A DNA stretch of 53,498 nucleotides from Biscogniauxia marginata (GCA_022695795.1 MU404224.1:1-53498); one strand, 5' to 3'. Positions 10,551-21,768 are shown, counted from the first letter of the stretch. A program made the numbers and translations. The notes: generated by a model not told the origin, from the sequence alone.

Positions 10551-11922
10551 ATGTCTCAACAGCTAGTCTTCCAGCTTGCAGGGACCTGCAACCAGTATCC
10601 ATGGGGGAGGCGAGGAAGAGAATCGCTAGCAGCTACACTCTGTGCCTCGACACCTGGGTCCGACTTCGAAGTCGAAGATGATAAGAACTACAGCGAGCTC
10701 TGGTTTGGCGATTACAACGACTTCCCGGGTCGCAAACTTGATACCGGTGAGCTGCTGGCCGATGTCCTCGCCCGCAACAAGGAACAACTCCTTGGCAGGA
10801 AGGTCATTGAGGATTTTGATGCTCAGCTTCCCTACCTACCCAAGGTCAGGACTAACACCGTATATATTCCCATATCGAACCCCGAAGCTCACATGTTGTA
10901 GATTCTCTCCATCGCGAAGGCGCTCCCTTTGCAGCTCCACCCTAACAAGGAGCTCGCAAACAAGCTCCACCAGAAGGACCCAAGCAACTTCACGGATCCA
11001 AACCACAAGCCCGAGATAGCAGTTGCGTTGTCTAAGTTTGAGGTGTTCGCCGGGTTTAAGCCTTTAAGCGAGGTTGCCCCATTGTTCAAACTGCAGCCGC
11101 TTCAACAATTCAATCCAGACAAATCAGACCGGTGGTCCAATGCCACTCTCAGAGATGTAACCAGGAACATGTTAAAGGCGGACTTGGATACAGTAAAGAA
11201 AGTCCAGACTGAGCTGTCCAAAATCCCGAGGACTGATTATGGCGCGGCCGCGTACATCCTAGACCTCCTTCCTCGCCTCCAGGATCAATATGGACCGGAA
11301 GATGCAGGTAGTTTGGTTGCTCTCCTCTGCATGAACTACCTCGTATTAAATGCCGGTGATGCTATATTCATCCCCGCCGACGGAATCCATGCGTATCTTT
11401 CCGGGGACATTGTCGAATGCATGGCTCGGAGCAATAACGTACTAAACGTCGGGTTCTGTAAGTCAGGGTATCCTAGCTATACGGCACATTGAAATGTAGT
11501 TTCGAGATGGCACCGGAGAGTTCATGCGGATATATACTGACGCAGAGATTGTAGGTCCTCCTGCGGATCGCAACAATGTCGACATTTTTGCCGACACCTT
11601 GACGTTCAAGGCCCATAGCAAATCAGACGTGACCCTGCCTAGTACGAAGAGTGCCAAGAGCAAGGAAGGGAAAACAGTAGTTTATAGACCGCCAATTAGT
11701 GAATTCGACATGCTCAAGGTCGATCTAGGTCCAGGAGACAGCGAGGAGATCACAGCAAGCGAAGGCCCTGGAGTACTGATTGTAACCTCTGGAGAAGGGG
11801 TAATGCAGGCGGACAGATGCGAGTTTCCCCTGAAGGCAGGATATATCTTCTTCGTTGCTCCTGGGATATCGGTAAAATGGGAAAGTCAAACTGGGATGCA
11901 AATCCATATGGCAGTCATCTAG
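10551..11922 (+). CDS. PMI40: Mannose-6-phosphate isomerase (type I PMI)
   Basis: This enzyme interconverts fructose-6-P and mannose-6-P in the cytosol, feeding GDP-mannose for glycosylation and cell-wall mannan. The protein has 405 aa in three exons: 10551-10844, 10902-11457 and 11555-11922. Introns are 57 and 97 nt. The N-terminus has the signature NQYPWG. Zinc ligands expected for type I PMIs are present: Gln109 and His111 in PLQLHPNK, Glu136 in HKPEIA, and His261 in PADGIHAYLSGD. The segment after the last zinc ligand reads ARSNNVLNVGF, where many relatives have S-D-N. The protein ends in a C-terminal cupin barrel. Length is slightly short of the roughly 430 aa I expect for fungal PMIs. 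It may be a paralogue, since I cannot see the rest of the genome. Confidence 0.88.
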
Positions 11923-12233
11923 AGCTGCGCTTGGCTCGTTTAGGTCTAATAGTTGCAAGATGCGTAGCAGTTGACATAATTGGGTGTTCATTTGATATCG
12001 TTGAAGATCCTGAATAATCCAGCAATTTTAAATTCGCCTTGCCTTCGGTACATTTAGGTAAGTAAATGTATACTAATACCGCCAATATATATTCTCTCCT
12101 TAGTCTTACTAGTAAGGTCGTGTATATCGAAGACTATCCAAGAAGTAAATTTGATGAGAATTACATTGGAGGCATTTCTGAACACACAATCAACCAACCA
12201 TTCCTCAAGCTAAAATGCTGCTGCATAGGTATC
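11923..12233. other. Convergent 3' intergenic region
   Basis: This 311-bp gap lies between the convergent PMI and MFS genes. It carries one TTTAGGTAAGTAAATG motif near 12053-12068 and otherwise holds nothing I can name. Confidence 0.5.
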
Positions 12234-13872
12234 CTAGATGACATATCGAAACCCCCTTGGGTTAAACCCGGTGCCCGTGTCGCTCGCCTCTAAACGGTAT
12301 CTTCTATCCAACTTCTTATTCTCATCTTGTAATAAGAAGCTGAAAGTCGCCGCAGTTATTACGACTAACAGACAAAAACCAAACGATATCCACGAACCTT
12401 TCCGGTAGTACGGCTTTTCACTATCTGGAAACAGATTGGTACCTAGAAGGGGACCGCATTGTCCAAAAGTCGCAAAAATCGCATAGCCTCCAGCCCTCTT
12501 GCTTTCAGTACTATGGGTACTAGAGACCCAGGGAAGAAGAATCGCAACGCTGATGAATATTGTGATGGCCAAGTAGACGCCCAGATATCTTGGAACCGGA
12601 GCTGAGGTTGTCGCTAGCAACAAGAACCCAGTTGCTGACACAAGAGCGAAGAGGCAGACAAACGGTCCTCGGGCCCTGACCCTATCGGATATAAACGAGA
12701 AGACGATTATAAGGAAGAAAGTGAGCAGATACGGCGGGGCGGATAGGCCGTTAGCTTGGATCCTCGAGAACGTGCCGATCTCTGCAATAATTGTTGGCAC
12801 GAATAAGGGAAGCGAGGCAAATGAGACATTGCATCCGAAGTACATAATCCCCGGTAAGTAGCCTGTTTTAATGTTAGTTTAATCTAGGACATTCTATTTT
12901 GTTTACCAAAATGCAGCCCCCATCCTCGCGGGACGTACTTCTCCAGTCTGTAAATGCAGCAAAGAACTCATTTACCCTAAGTCCTGCATGCCTTTCGATG
13001 TCGACCATCTGTCCTCGCTGTACCATATGCTTCGATACCTCCCTTTCGCGCTCACTTAAAAATTTAGCTGTTTCTATATCGTCAGGGAAGAAGAACCAAG
13101 CGACGACAGCCATGATGTAAGTTGGCAGGCCCTCGATTAAGAACAAAACCCTCCATGGTTCAAGATGGCTCTTTATTTGGGTGATCGCATAACCCAAGGC
13201 TCCCCCGTAAGCATTAGCGAGGGCCGATCCCGAGAGGAAAATGCCCTGTCTGAAGCCGACCTTGTCTCGAGGGTAGAAGAAAGATAGATAGACAGGAACA
13301 CCAGCGTACATCGCCTCGGTGGCACCGAGCAAGAGACGCAGTGCAATCAATCTTCGTAGTCAGTCAGTAATATAACTGACCTCGCTCATACGAACACTAG
13401 CTAGAGTAACACACCCGGCATAGTTGTTCACAACTGCTTGGAGACTAGATATGGTACACCAAGAAATGACCACGCTGGCAACCCAATTATGTGCTCGGAA
13501 ATGCTTCCATCCCGCTGCTGAACCTTGAAATAGAATATCTGGAACTCTTAGTCGGTCTACCTATAGAATAAAAGCAAGAGGGAACGAGTTCTTACACGTG
13601 ATGTAGAAGACAGTGCCGAGCATCGAATATTGGTCCCCTGAGAGCCCAATACCTTCGTCAAGACCTGCAACGTGCGCATTGCCGAGGTTTGATCGATCGA
13701 GAACTGATAGTGAATAAATGATGAAAATCATAGGCATGAGACGCCAGTCCAACTTCTTGATCACTGCTGCTTCCTCTTCTGGCGTGGGTACGGCTATGCG
13801 GACGTCCTCTCCCTGCTGCTCTGGTAGCGTCGTGACCTCCATAGCCTCGGCAATTTGCTTAGACGCACTCAT
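12234..13872 (-). CDS. MFS transporter, Dal5/ACS (anion:cation symporter) family
   Basis: The protein has 480 aa in four exons: 13872-13596, 13538-13415, 13351-12939 and 12862-12234. Introns are 57, 63 and 76 nt. The ATG at 13872 (MSASKQIAEAMEV) is the first in frame. Splicing recovers the continuous strings FYITYILFQGSAAGWKHF, NNYAGLIALRLLLGATEA and DWRSYLPGIMYFGCNVSF, which are diagnostic of this family. LDRSNLGNAHVAGL in TM1 is the Dal5/Tna1-type signature. There are about 12 TM segments with a central cytoplasmic loop. Members import organic anions such as allantoate, nicotinate and other carboxylates. The gene is divergent from the TcuA-like flavoprotein with an 896-bp shared upstream region, suggesting it imports that enzyme's substrate (inference). 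Confidence 0.87.
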
Positions 13873-14768
13873 TATGAAATATGTCACTGATATCCAGAAT
13901 ATAGATGATACAATACAGATTGTTGAAGAAAGAGCGAGAGAAAAATAGTACTCGACTTGCCAAAATTTTGAGTGAAGATAAGAACTGCTGATGTCTCAAG
14001 GTTGTAATATATATGCCAGCCTCCTTTTCCAGTTACAGAGCAAGTATAACTAGGCATCTTGCTTTCAGGGTGTCTTACTGTCCTCTCTTGCCACCCACCT
14101 ATATCATATCTGATAGACATCACCGTGAGCTCTACGGTGCGGGGAGAGAGAGACACCATTGATAAATTCCAAATACGGGAGGTGCTGCTTATTGGACATG
14201 CATTATCTTGGGGTAAAGAATACGCCCACAATCCCAACCGTTCTCATGTGTGTGTATATATGTCTAGTAGCATGGTATACAGAGATATTTTGACCATGAT
14301 GAACGCTGATGGCTATGAGTTGAAACACCTTAATTAACCTAACACTGAGACGAAGAAAGTATCCTGAATATCTACCAAGGATCGATGCCCGTGGAATGTT
14401 CTGGCATATAATAAGGGATACTACTGGGACTGACGCATAGAGCTGCGATGCGGGGTAGTAACTTTTCAGGGGGGATCATTGCATGCAGGGTAGAACTAAT
14501 CTATAGACTATGTAGCTAGTAGGACGTGAATATGCTATTTTATTGTGGGATGGTTGATTGCATCATTGGAGTTACTTATACTCGGATAAAATATTTATCG
14601 TTACATGCTATATGCTAACTTCCCTCGCTGAAGATGGCGAATCTGGAAAGCGAGCAGGATAGTAAGATCGATTTTACTCAAAATCCAGCTCTAACTCTTT
14701 CTAGAGTGCTACATAGAAAATATTAAGGTTTGCGAGACTAATCTTCTTGTCCCCATCTACTATCAAGA
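13873..14768. promoter_or_regulatory. Shared divergent promoter of MFS carrier and TcuA-like flavoprotein
   Basis: This 896-bp region lies between two head-to-head genes. It holds G-rich CreA-like stretches (GCGGGG near 14138 and 14450, GGGGGG near 14470). I see no gene in it. Co-regulation of the pair is inferred from orientation alone. Confidence 0.45.
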
Positions 14769-16521
14769 ATGACTTTTGGCGAGGTTTTTGATGTCGTAGT
14801 CGTCGGCGGTGGTAATGCTGGGTTCTCCGCAGCAACCGCGGCAGCACAGGCGGGAGCCCGAGTCTGTCTACTTGAAAAGGCGCCCTTTGACGAAGCGGGA
14901 GGCAATACATATTTCACGGCGGCCGGATATCGATTTTGTTTCGATGGCCTGAACGATCTTCTGCCGCATCTCTACCATCACGATGGAGCCAAAGGGTTGC
15001 CGCAAGATCTCATCGACCGGATCGAGATGGCGCCTTACACCAGAGATGATTTCCACGCAGTAAGACTACCAATCATAACCCGAGAAGCCATCTAACTTTC
15101 AATGAGGATATCATGAGGGTAACCAAGGGAAGGGCAGACCCCATGCTTGCCAAGATCCTCGTGGACAACTCCAGAGAAGCTGTACAATGGTTGATTGATA
15201 ACGGCGCTCGATTCCAGCTTTCATTTAATAGACAGGCCTTCCTTGTCGATGGGAAATACAAATTCTGGGGAGGAATGGTGGTTAACATGAATGGTATTAG
15301 ATGAGCTACTCACACGAAGGACTGCATTTCTTGCGGCTAATATGTGATACCAGGGCAGGGCAAGGAGCTATTCCAATGGCACCTAGATCTTGCCAAGAGG
15401 TATGGCGTCGTAGTGCGCTTTAGTAGTCCGGTAGTAGATTTAGTGGCCGACGAGGTGTCGAACAAGATTCTCGGCGTGAAGGTAATCAGCGAAGGGGCAT
15501 TTAAAAGAATCGGCACTAAAGGGGGTGTCATCATAGCGTGTGGTGGGTTCCAGGCTTCTCCTGCGTTACGTGCGAAGTACTTAGGTCCCGGGTGGGATCT
15601 AGCCCACGTGCGAGGATCGAAGTACAACATAGGGGATGGCCATAAAATGGCTGAGAAGCTCGGAGCGCAGCTCGTGGGCAACTATAGTGGTTGTCATGCT
15701 GTTGCTTGGGACGGCAACTCGCCACGGGACTCCGGTAATCGGATCTTGACGAATCAATATACGAAATCCGGCTATCCCCTGGGTATCATGTTAAACACTC
15801 AAGGAAACCGGTTTGTGGATGAAGGGTTTGACATCAGGAATTTTACCTACGCACTCTACGGCAAGGAGATACTCAAGCAACCACAGGGCATAGCCTTCCA
15901 AGTCTGGGATGCCCGAGGGTCGAAGTGGCTCCGCAAGGAGGAATATGCTGATGACGTGACGACCAATCTGAGGGCTGGCACGCTCGAGGAGTTGGCGGAC
16001 ATTCTCTCAGAGAGGGGGCTGAAGGACAAGAAACAGTTCCTCGCCACAATTTCCGAGTTTAATGAAGCATGCGAGCGTTCCCGATTCGAGAACCCTGACC
16101 GGGCCTTCGATCCGTCGATCAAAGACGGCATGTCGACCCAGGGGAAAGAGAGATCCTTGGCAATAGGCAAGACTAACTGGGCCATGCCCCTCTCAGAGCC
16201 CCCGTTTCAGGCTGTGGAGGTTACCTGCGGTATAACCTTTACGTTTGGTGGCTTATCAGTCACTGCACAAGCGGAAGTTGTGAGCGAAGCTACTAGGAAG
16301 CCTATCGGTGGGCTTTGGGCTGCCGGCGAGCTAGTTGGCAATTTGTTTTGGGATAACTACCCTGGCGGTAAGTTTATTTACAATTAGCACTCAGGATATT
16401 ATAGATTATGCTAATCAATTGCTAATACTTCATCTACTACCTAGGGAGCGGCCTCACTATGGGAACGATAATGGGAAGGATAGCTGGGAAAGAAGCTGCT
16501 AGAATGTCTACGGGTCTATGA
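14769..16521 (+). CDS. FAD-dependent dehydrogenase, TcuA / fumarate-reductase-like
   Basis: The protein has 522 aa in four exons: 14769-15059, 15107-15293, 15354-16367 and 16445-16521. Introns are 47, 60 and 77 nt. The dinucleotide-binding motif GGGNAGFSAATAAAQAGA, followed by an acidic residue (LLEKAP), is at residues about 13-38. Other family-like blocks are RVTKGRADPMLAKILVD, VDGKYKFWGG, GGVIIACGGFQASPALRAKY, TCGITFTFGGLSV and the C-terminal AAGELVGNLFWDNYPGGSG FAD-binding end. This pattern fits the FAD_binding_2 group that contains bacterial tricarballylate dehydrogenase TcuA and flavocytochrome fumarate reductases. No signal peptide is present, so it is probably cytosolic. It likely oxidises or reduces a small carboxylate, but the exact substrate is unknown. 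The divergent anion carrier supports a catabolic role. Confidence 0.85.
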
Positions 16522-16713
16522 AGAAGACAAGTGTTTATATAGACGTTTCCTGCTCCCACAGAGGGAAAATAATTATTAGGCTTCTTTTTAACATTCTCTG
16601 TTAGCGAAACCTTATGACTACTGTGGCCCCCCTGCTAGACTTCAATAACTACTTTACACTATCGTTTCGCAACTAATACGTCCCATTTCATAGAATTGCT
16701 TGCGCTGCGTTTA

Positions 16714-17516
16714 TTAGCACGTGAATACCTCTGGGCCATGATCAGGGTAGTCCTGTCCTCCCATATCTGCCACGCCGCCGGTGCCATAAATATTGATTAG
16801 GACACTGGGATCGGTCGCGGTATAGGCTCCCGGGAAGCTCACTGTAGAGCTAGGTAAAGTGGTGCCTCCTCCGGATATCTTAAGTTGCGCGCATGAGGTA
16901 TAGAATTGGGCACCGTTCTGGGCGTAGGCGCTGTGTAAGGCCAGCGTCTCGACGCGCAGGAGGTACTCGCCATCCGGAATGCAGGTCGGTAGGTTGAATT
17001 TCACCCAGCCATTGTTATTTCTCATGTTATCGACGCCCCAGATCTTGGTGGATGGGTCGAAGGTATCTTCGAAAATCTTGAACCATTTTGCGCTTGACGC
17101 CGAAGCCGAGGCGGCAGAATCGACAGCAGCGAGGTAGGCGGTAATGGGCCCATGATGTGATGAAGCGATCGGGTTGTCCGCATCCGCTGGGCCCTGGGGT
17201 CCTCCAATAACATGTTGATACCATGCTCCGATTTCGTCGCCTGCTTGAACCTCAAGAACAGTTGAGGACTTGGTGCCATCTGCCCCACACGTAATCCCAC
17301 TGTTTGACGGATCTTGGACGGGGTTGTTATTGCTCGGTGCGCGAAGACCTTCAAGGAGCCCCTGATCTTGTCCATTTACAGTGACTTTCTGATGACGATT
17401 AGATTAGGAGATGCTTTATACACCCTCTCAATATATTGAAGCAAGCAGCTTACTTGGAAAATGCAATGAGCCTCTGCGGTGATGGCCAAGGCTAGGGTTG
17501 ACAAGAGGGGCCGCAT
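16714..17516 (-). CDS. AA9 lytic polysaccharide monooxygenase
   Basis: This is a secreted copper enzyme that oxidatively cleaves cellulose or related beta-glucans (family role). The protein has 245 aa in two exons (17516-17454 and 17388-16714) with a 65-nt intron. The signal peptide is residues 1-16 (ending ITAEA), leaving His17 as the mature N-terminus and first histidine-brace ligand. The second ligand is His99 in SSHHGPITAYL. Gln182 and Tyr184 in QFYTSC fit the second-sphere Gln and axial Tyr. Other family strings are WYQHVIGGPQGP, NGWVKFNLPTCIPDGEYLLR and ETLALHSA. The catalytic domain stands alone, with no linker or CBM. The intron falls four codons after His1 (after HCIFQ, where the mature His is residue 1). 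Confidence 0.92.
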
Positions 17517-18774
17517 TTTGCTCTCGGGCTAGTGAGATATATTCAAGTTGACTTAGAAGTTAATCAGACGGGAGGGCTTGGTAGACACTAGACTAGCTGA
17601 GTTCTTGCCGGCTATGTAAATAGTCTATGTAATGGTCCCAAGCTTTCCTCGAGTTGACCTGCTGACCCTACTTCATATATATACATGTATCGTCGCATGT
17701 CTGCAGCGTTTACACGGGCCTAGCCGCTGAAGTAGTGGGTGGTATAAGTTAATATATATATATATATAGTAAAAGATTGCTAAGGCATTAATGTAAATGA
17801 GATATATTCCCCTGGGATCACTACTGGTTTCCCTTAATGTGTCTTGTCGCTGCATCCGCAGCCGGCAATAGATGGATTCCAGAAGCGGTATGGATGGTTC
17901 GGTTCCGATGGCTTGGCGTCCCGAAAAATCCAATTCCCACCCGGAGGAGCTCCGTATCAGTCATCTGAGAGCTCCGTTACACGTCTTCGAGTACCCATAA
18001 AAGCCAATTTTTATTAAAGCTTAACTTCTCACGGCTAAATAGTTTTACAACTACACCTTGACGTTTAAATTAATATAATAAGAAATATATAAAAATAAAT
18101 ATAACGGAAATTTATATAAACTTTATTTACTTATTTAAATTTAAATATTTAAATTTTATTTTATAAAAAAAAAACTAAAGCTAAATTTTGATTACTTATT
18201 AAATTTAATACTTTTTATTTCTTTTTAATATTTACCTAGGTAAGTATAACAAATGTCTGGTATAAAGGAACTTAAGCCTAGATCTCATAGAAGGGGCTTT
18301 ACCCTTGTATCAGACTTGGCTCAGGTTATACAAGGACTCGCTCCCGGTGTAGGTCTTGAGAAAACCAAGCGTCTGTCCCTACCCGTATGAATGCACTCAT
18401 TGTACCTAACCTGATGACTCTCCGTGACAGGATGGCACATGTAATTTTTCTTCTATCAAACTTAATGAAATGCGCATGCCAACATAGATTGTGAGTGGTA
18501 GAAACCCTGGTCCCTCTCGTATGAGTTGGGGTTATTCCTTTTTCTTCGTATTTAGAGGTAAATCGGCGTTTTATGCATTGTACTATCTCATCTACGTCAG
18601 GCCTATTTCGCCGTGGATGTTCTCCTAACGTGGATGCTAGTCGATGTTTCGATTGAATCGATCGAAAGAGCTATCATACATGAAGTATTTGGGGTAGGGC
18701 GAACGACTAGAAAACAGATGCTTGTGTATTATTTATTACGCTTATTTAGTCACTGCTTGCCTCCCTTTATCTAC
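17517..18774. other. Gene-free region with AT-rich island
   Basis: This 1.26-kb stretch lies between the AA9 and kinase genes. It includes a TA dinucleotide run (17750-17768) and a strongly AT-rich island at about 18055-18240. No credible gene is found; small frames in it are interrupted and of biased composition. Confidence 0.5.
18055..18240. repeat. AT-rich island, possibly RIP-degraded repeat
   Basis: Composition drops to very few G/C bases over nearly 190 bp, with nested palindromic TTTAAATTTAAATATTTAAA. A shorter stretch with similar words (TTATTTCTTTTTAA) occurs near 34590-34660. In Pezizomycotina such islands often are remains of repeats mutated by RIP; this is inference from composition alone. 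Confidence 0.4.
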
Positions 18775-19899
18775 CTAATTCTTGGCAGCGTCCTCTAGGA
18801 GCTTCAAGATGTCATGATCGATAATTGCTGCCGAAAATCGCTCCGACATGGCTGCAACGACATCCTCCGGCTGGAATTTCAATGGACTCAAAGCCCACAT
18901 AAAACCGTGGAAGATGTGCTTTTGATATTCCTTCCAAGCGTCCTCCTTCGAGATCTTCGGCCCACCTGCGCGGTGGAGACTCTCCAAGTAATGCTCAAGA
19001 ATGTTCTCCTCAGACTTTCGACGGCCCTCAATCGCTAGGCAGCTAGTGACGAAGTAGCTGATGTCGTGGAAAACCGACCCATAGTGGAGACCCTGCCAAT
19101 CGATGAAGCCTGGCTGTCCGTCAGCTGTAATATAGGTGTTCCCAATGTGACTATCTCCGTGGATTACGGAGAGGTACCGTGGATCAGTCGTCTTCCACAG
19201 CGCCTCGTAGGTGGCCAACACGCGTTCGCGGTCAATCAGCTTCTGATGGACCGGGGGCACGTTTTCCTTCGCAAATCGAACAGCCCAAGCCTCGGGCTGA
19301 AGCATGCCCAAGATCATAGCTCTCACAGGACTGGTGCCCGTCCCCCCCTGAGAAGCCAGCCAAGGAAACTCCTTTTCCTTGCCCCAGGTTTTAGCGTGGA
19401 GCAGGGCCAACTGCTCGACACCAGCTAAAACGCGATCAACAGGCCATGTGATGTGAGGGTCACCGAAGGTGCATCCATCGTCCTTGAGATCGGATATAAT
19501 CTCAACGCCCTGGCCGTTAACAGTGTCGGTTCCAGCATAGTAAGTCTTTGGGAGACGCATGGAAGTCGCAGGGGCAATATAATAGTAGAACTCTGCTTCC
19601 CGGCGGTATGTGGCTAACATCGTTGGGTAAGCGGTACGGATGACTGGATTAAAGCCGCCCTTGACGCAAAGTCTCTTCGGCGGGCTGTCTATGGCAGCGG
19701 AAGCCTCGTATGTAAGCTCGACGAGGACCTTGCCTGATGTGCCGTGGATAACATCTCGGATGACAGAATCCGTGACTTTAACGCCCAACGTCTTGGTGAA
19801 CCATGCAGGAGTTAACTCTTCTGGTAATAAAGGGAGAGGCTCGCTAGAGTTCATGCTGCCATTGGCATATGGCCATGAAGTAGGTGTTGATTGCGCCAT
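18775..19899 (-). CDS. APH-fold small-molecule kinase (aminoglycoside phosphotransferase / EcKL-like)
   Basis: This is a single exon of 374 aa with a clean ATG at 19899. The catalytic loop HGDSHIGNTY is at residues 247-256 (Brenner-type HxDxxxxN) and the metal-binding FIDWQG is at 265-270. A Lys80 in RLCVKGGF and Glu101/Glu103 in RREAEFYYY are in the right order for the ATP-binding lysine and C-helix glutamate. IISDLKDDG at 134-142 matches the hinge of APH/choline-kinase-like proteins. Substrates in this broad fungal family are mostly unknown; they include hydroxylated small molecules, as in ecdysteroid-kinase-like enzymes. No signal peptide is seen. A true antibiotic-resistance role is not implied. 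Confidence 0.85.
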   Translation of the reverse strand: MAQSTPTSWPYANGSMNSSEPLPLLPEELTPAWFTKTLGVKVTDSVIRDVIHGTSGKVLVELTYEASAAIDSPPKRLCVKGGFNPVIRTAYPTMLATYRREAEFYYYIAPATSMRLPKTYYAGTDTVNGQGVEIISDLKDDGCTFGDPHITWPVDRVLAGVEQLALLHAKTWGKEKEFPWLASQGGTGTSPVRAMILGMLQPEAWAVRFAKENVPPVHQKLIDRERVLATYEALWKTTDPRYLSVIHGDSHIGNTYITADGQPGFIDWQGLHYGSVFHDISYFVTSCLAIEGRRKSEENILEHYLESLHRAGGPKISKEDAWKEYQKHIFHGFMWALSPLKFQPEDVVAAMSERFSAAIIDHDILKLLEDAAKN

Positions 19900-21768
19900 T
19901 GTATTCGCTTGAAGTCTAACAAACAGCCCAGTTGTAAGTAATTTCGTTTACTTAAGGACTGCAAAGAAGGGAGCCTCGAGACATTCAAACTTTATGCTTG
20001 CGGGTTTGGCATATGACCATACTTAACAGACATATAAATAATCAGTCAGACTTGGTAAACTAAGTGGAGTCATGGCACATTTGAGTCAAGGTGCGTGTGC
20101 GCTCCCCCATCTGCCGTGCTCCTGTAAGAGGCTACGTCTTCGCTAGAGGGTTTGAAGAGCCGATGATTGGCAGGATCTATCGTCATGATTATACGTAAGT
20201 TAAGGATGTACGAAAATTCCTGTGTGTTACTCAATAGTATGAGAAGGTAACCATTCATCGTTTGAAGATGGTAAAGGGGGAGACGGTGCTGGCGGCACAG
20301 CGTAAATCCCCAGTTTTCACCTAAATTGGACAGCATCGGTACCGGATTTATGGACAGCTCTAGCTAGGTCAGGGGGGTTATCGAACCCCTACCCTTTCCC
20401 TCCATCAAGTTATTGCCGATAGTGATTAGCCAAACAAAATTACCTAGATTCGTGGATGCTCAGCACTAGGTTAGTGTGTTCTAAAACACGTATAGTCTTG
20501 GTAATGCTGCCTGATTTATATCCCGTAATTAGTTCAAAAATGAACTCTACGAAACAGCACATCATTCCACCGATTATACCTATGAAGGCGGTATCTCTAG
20601 GTTATTATAGATTCGTCAAGCGCATTGGTTCAGCAAATACCAGGCCCCGCTAGCTAGACCTATCTAAGATCTTAGGGGGGATAAGATAGAATTACAAAGA
20701 GAGAATGGATTATTGGAAGAGAAGGAAAGGGCAGAGAAACGGGCAGGATAGGATGTGTGACAGGGTGACAGTATTGAGTTAGTAGGTACTTCGTACATGC
20801 CGCACATGTATAACTAGGTACATACTACCTACTAACACAGGCCGCCTCTAATAAAGCCAACATAAGAACGCAATGCTCAATGTCAACTGAAGGGTGATAT
20901 GAAATTCTGCGAATCCGCTTAACTCACACACTTGCATAGTCCCATCATTTTCATTCATTAGTGTAACAGCTATACCGGGGTTCGCCACGATGAATACGAT
21001 GTGCTTCGCAGACAATAATTCAAACTTCTCCTGTTTCTATGAGGGCTATGTTACACGGATAAACGCCGCTAAGACTAGTTGGTCATGAGCCTCACGTCTA
21101 TTAGAGACGTGAGCTGCGAAGTAATGCGAATAGATGTAATGGTACCAACGTGCATGAGAAAAAAAGGCAGTAGATTTCAGGATGGCTCATGGTGACTCTC
21201 AGACTGTTAAGTCCCTTGAGACCAAAGAGAATTATTACATGGTTTGAACCCTAGTTCCCAAGCCCTGTAGCCCTTGTCACAGGTACAAGGCATTCCTAGC
21301 CGTCATGTATATAATGGACAGGTCCTCCCACACTCTTCAGACAGTTCTTCACCTAATTAAGCAACCTCATATCTCTGTATTTCAACACCTTTAGGGATGG
21401 GTGGTAACGTTGTTGTTAGTGCGCGAGGAGTTAGAACTAAAGTTACACAGATAGATGGGTCTTTGACAACCTAATAACCTCTTTATCTTCCGTATACCTC
21501 TGTGCCACCATCATAAGCCCCGAGGCTCTCATGATAATACGTGCGTTGCAACGAACAGAAAATAAAGATAGATTTGACTAGACTACGTTGAAATCATCTT
21601 ATGAGTATATTGACCTCTTCTTACCCTTATGCAAAACTGTAATCAATTATTCATTCCGTATTATCATGGACATCCCCTTTTACTTCCCAAATCGTATTCA
21701 CATAGCGACACTATGAAATCAAAGTAGATCCCCCAGGATATTTGCGTGAGAAGGATAAATGTGCCATG
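19900..21768. other. Long gene-poor region
   Basis: This 1.87-kb region holds no gene I can support. It contains a coiled-coil-like coding scrap near 20660-20745, TAGGTA motifs near 20780-20835, and a perfect 9-bp hairpin at 21091-21113. Otherwise it is unremarkable in composition. Confidence 0.5.
21091..21113. repeat. Perfect 9-bp inverted repeat (hairpin)
   Basis: CTCACGTCT and AGACGTGAG are separated by the 5-nt loop ATTAG. It lies in gene-free DNA and is not followed by a T-tract. It could be a palindromic binding site (the arms contain ACGT) or a chance hairpin. Confidence 0.7.

Noticed and set aside
20340..20410. tRNA-like T-arm (minus strand GGGGTTCGATAACCCC)
   Set aside because: No matching acceptor stem, D-arm or anticodon arm can be built around it.
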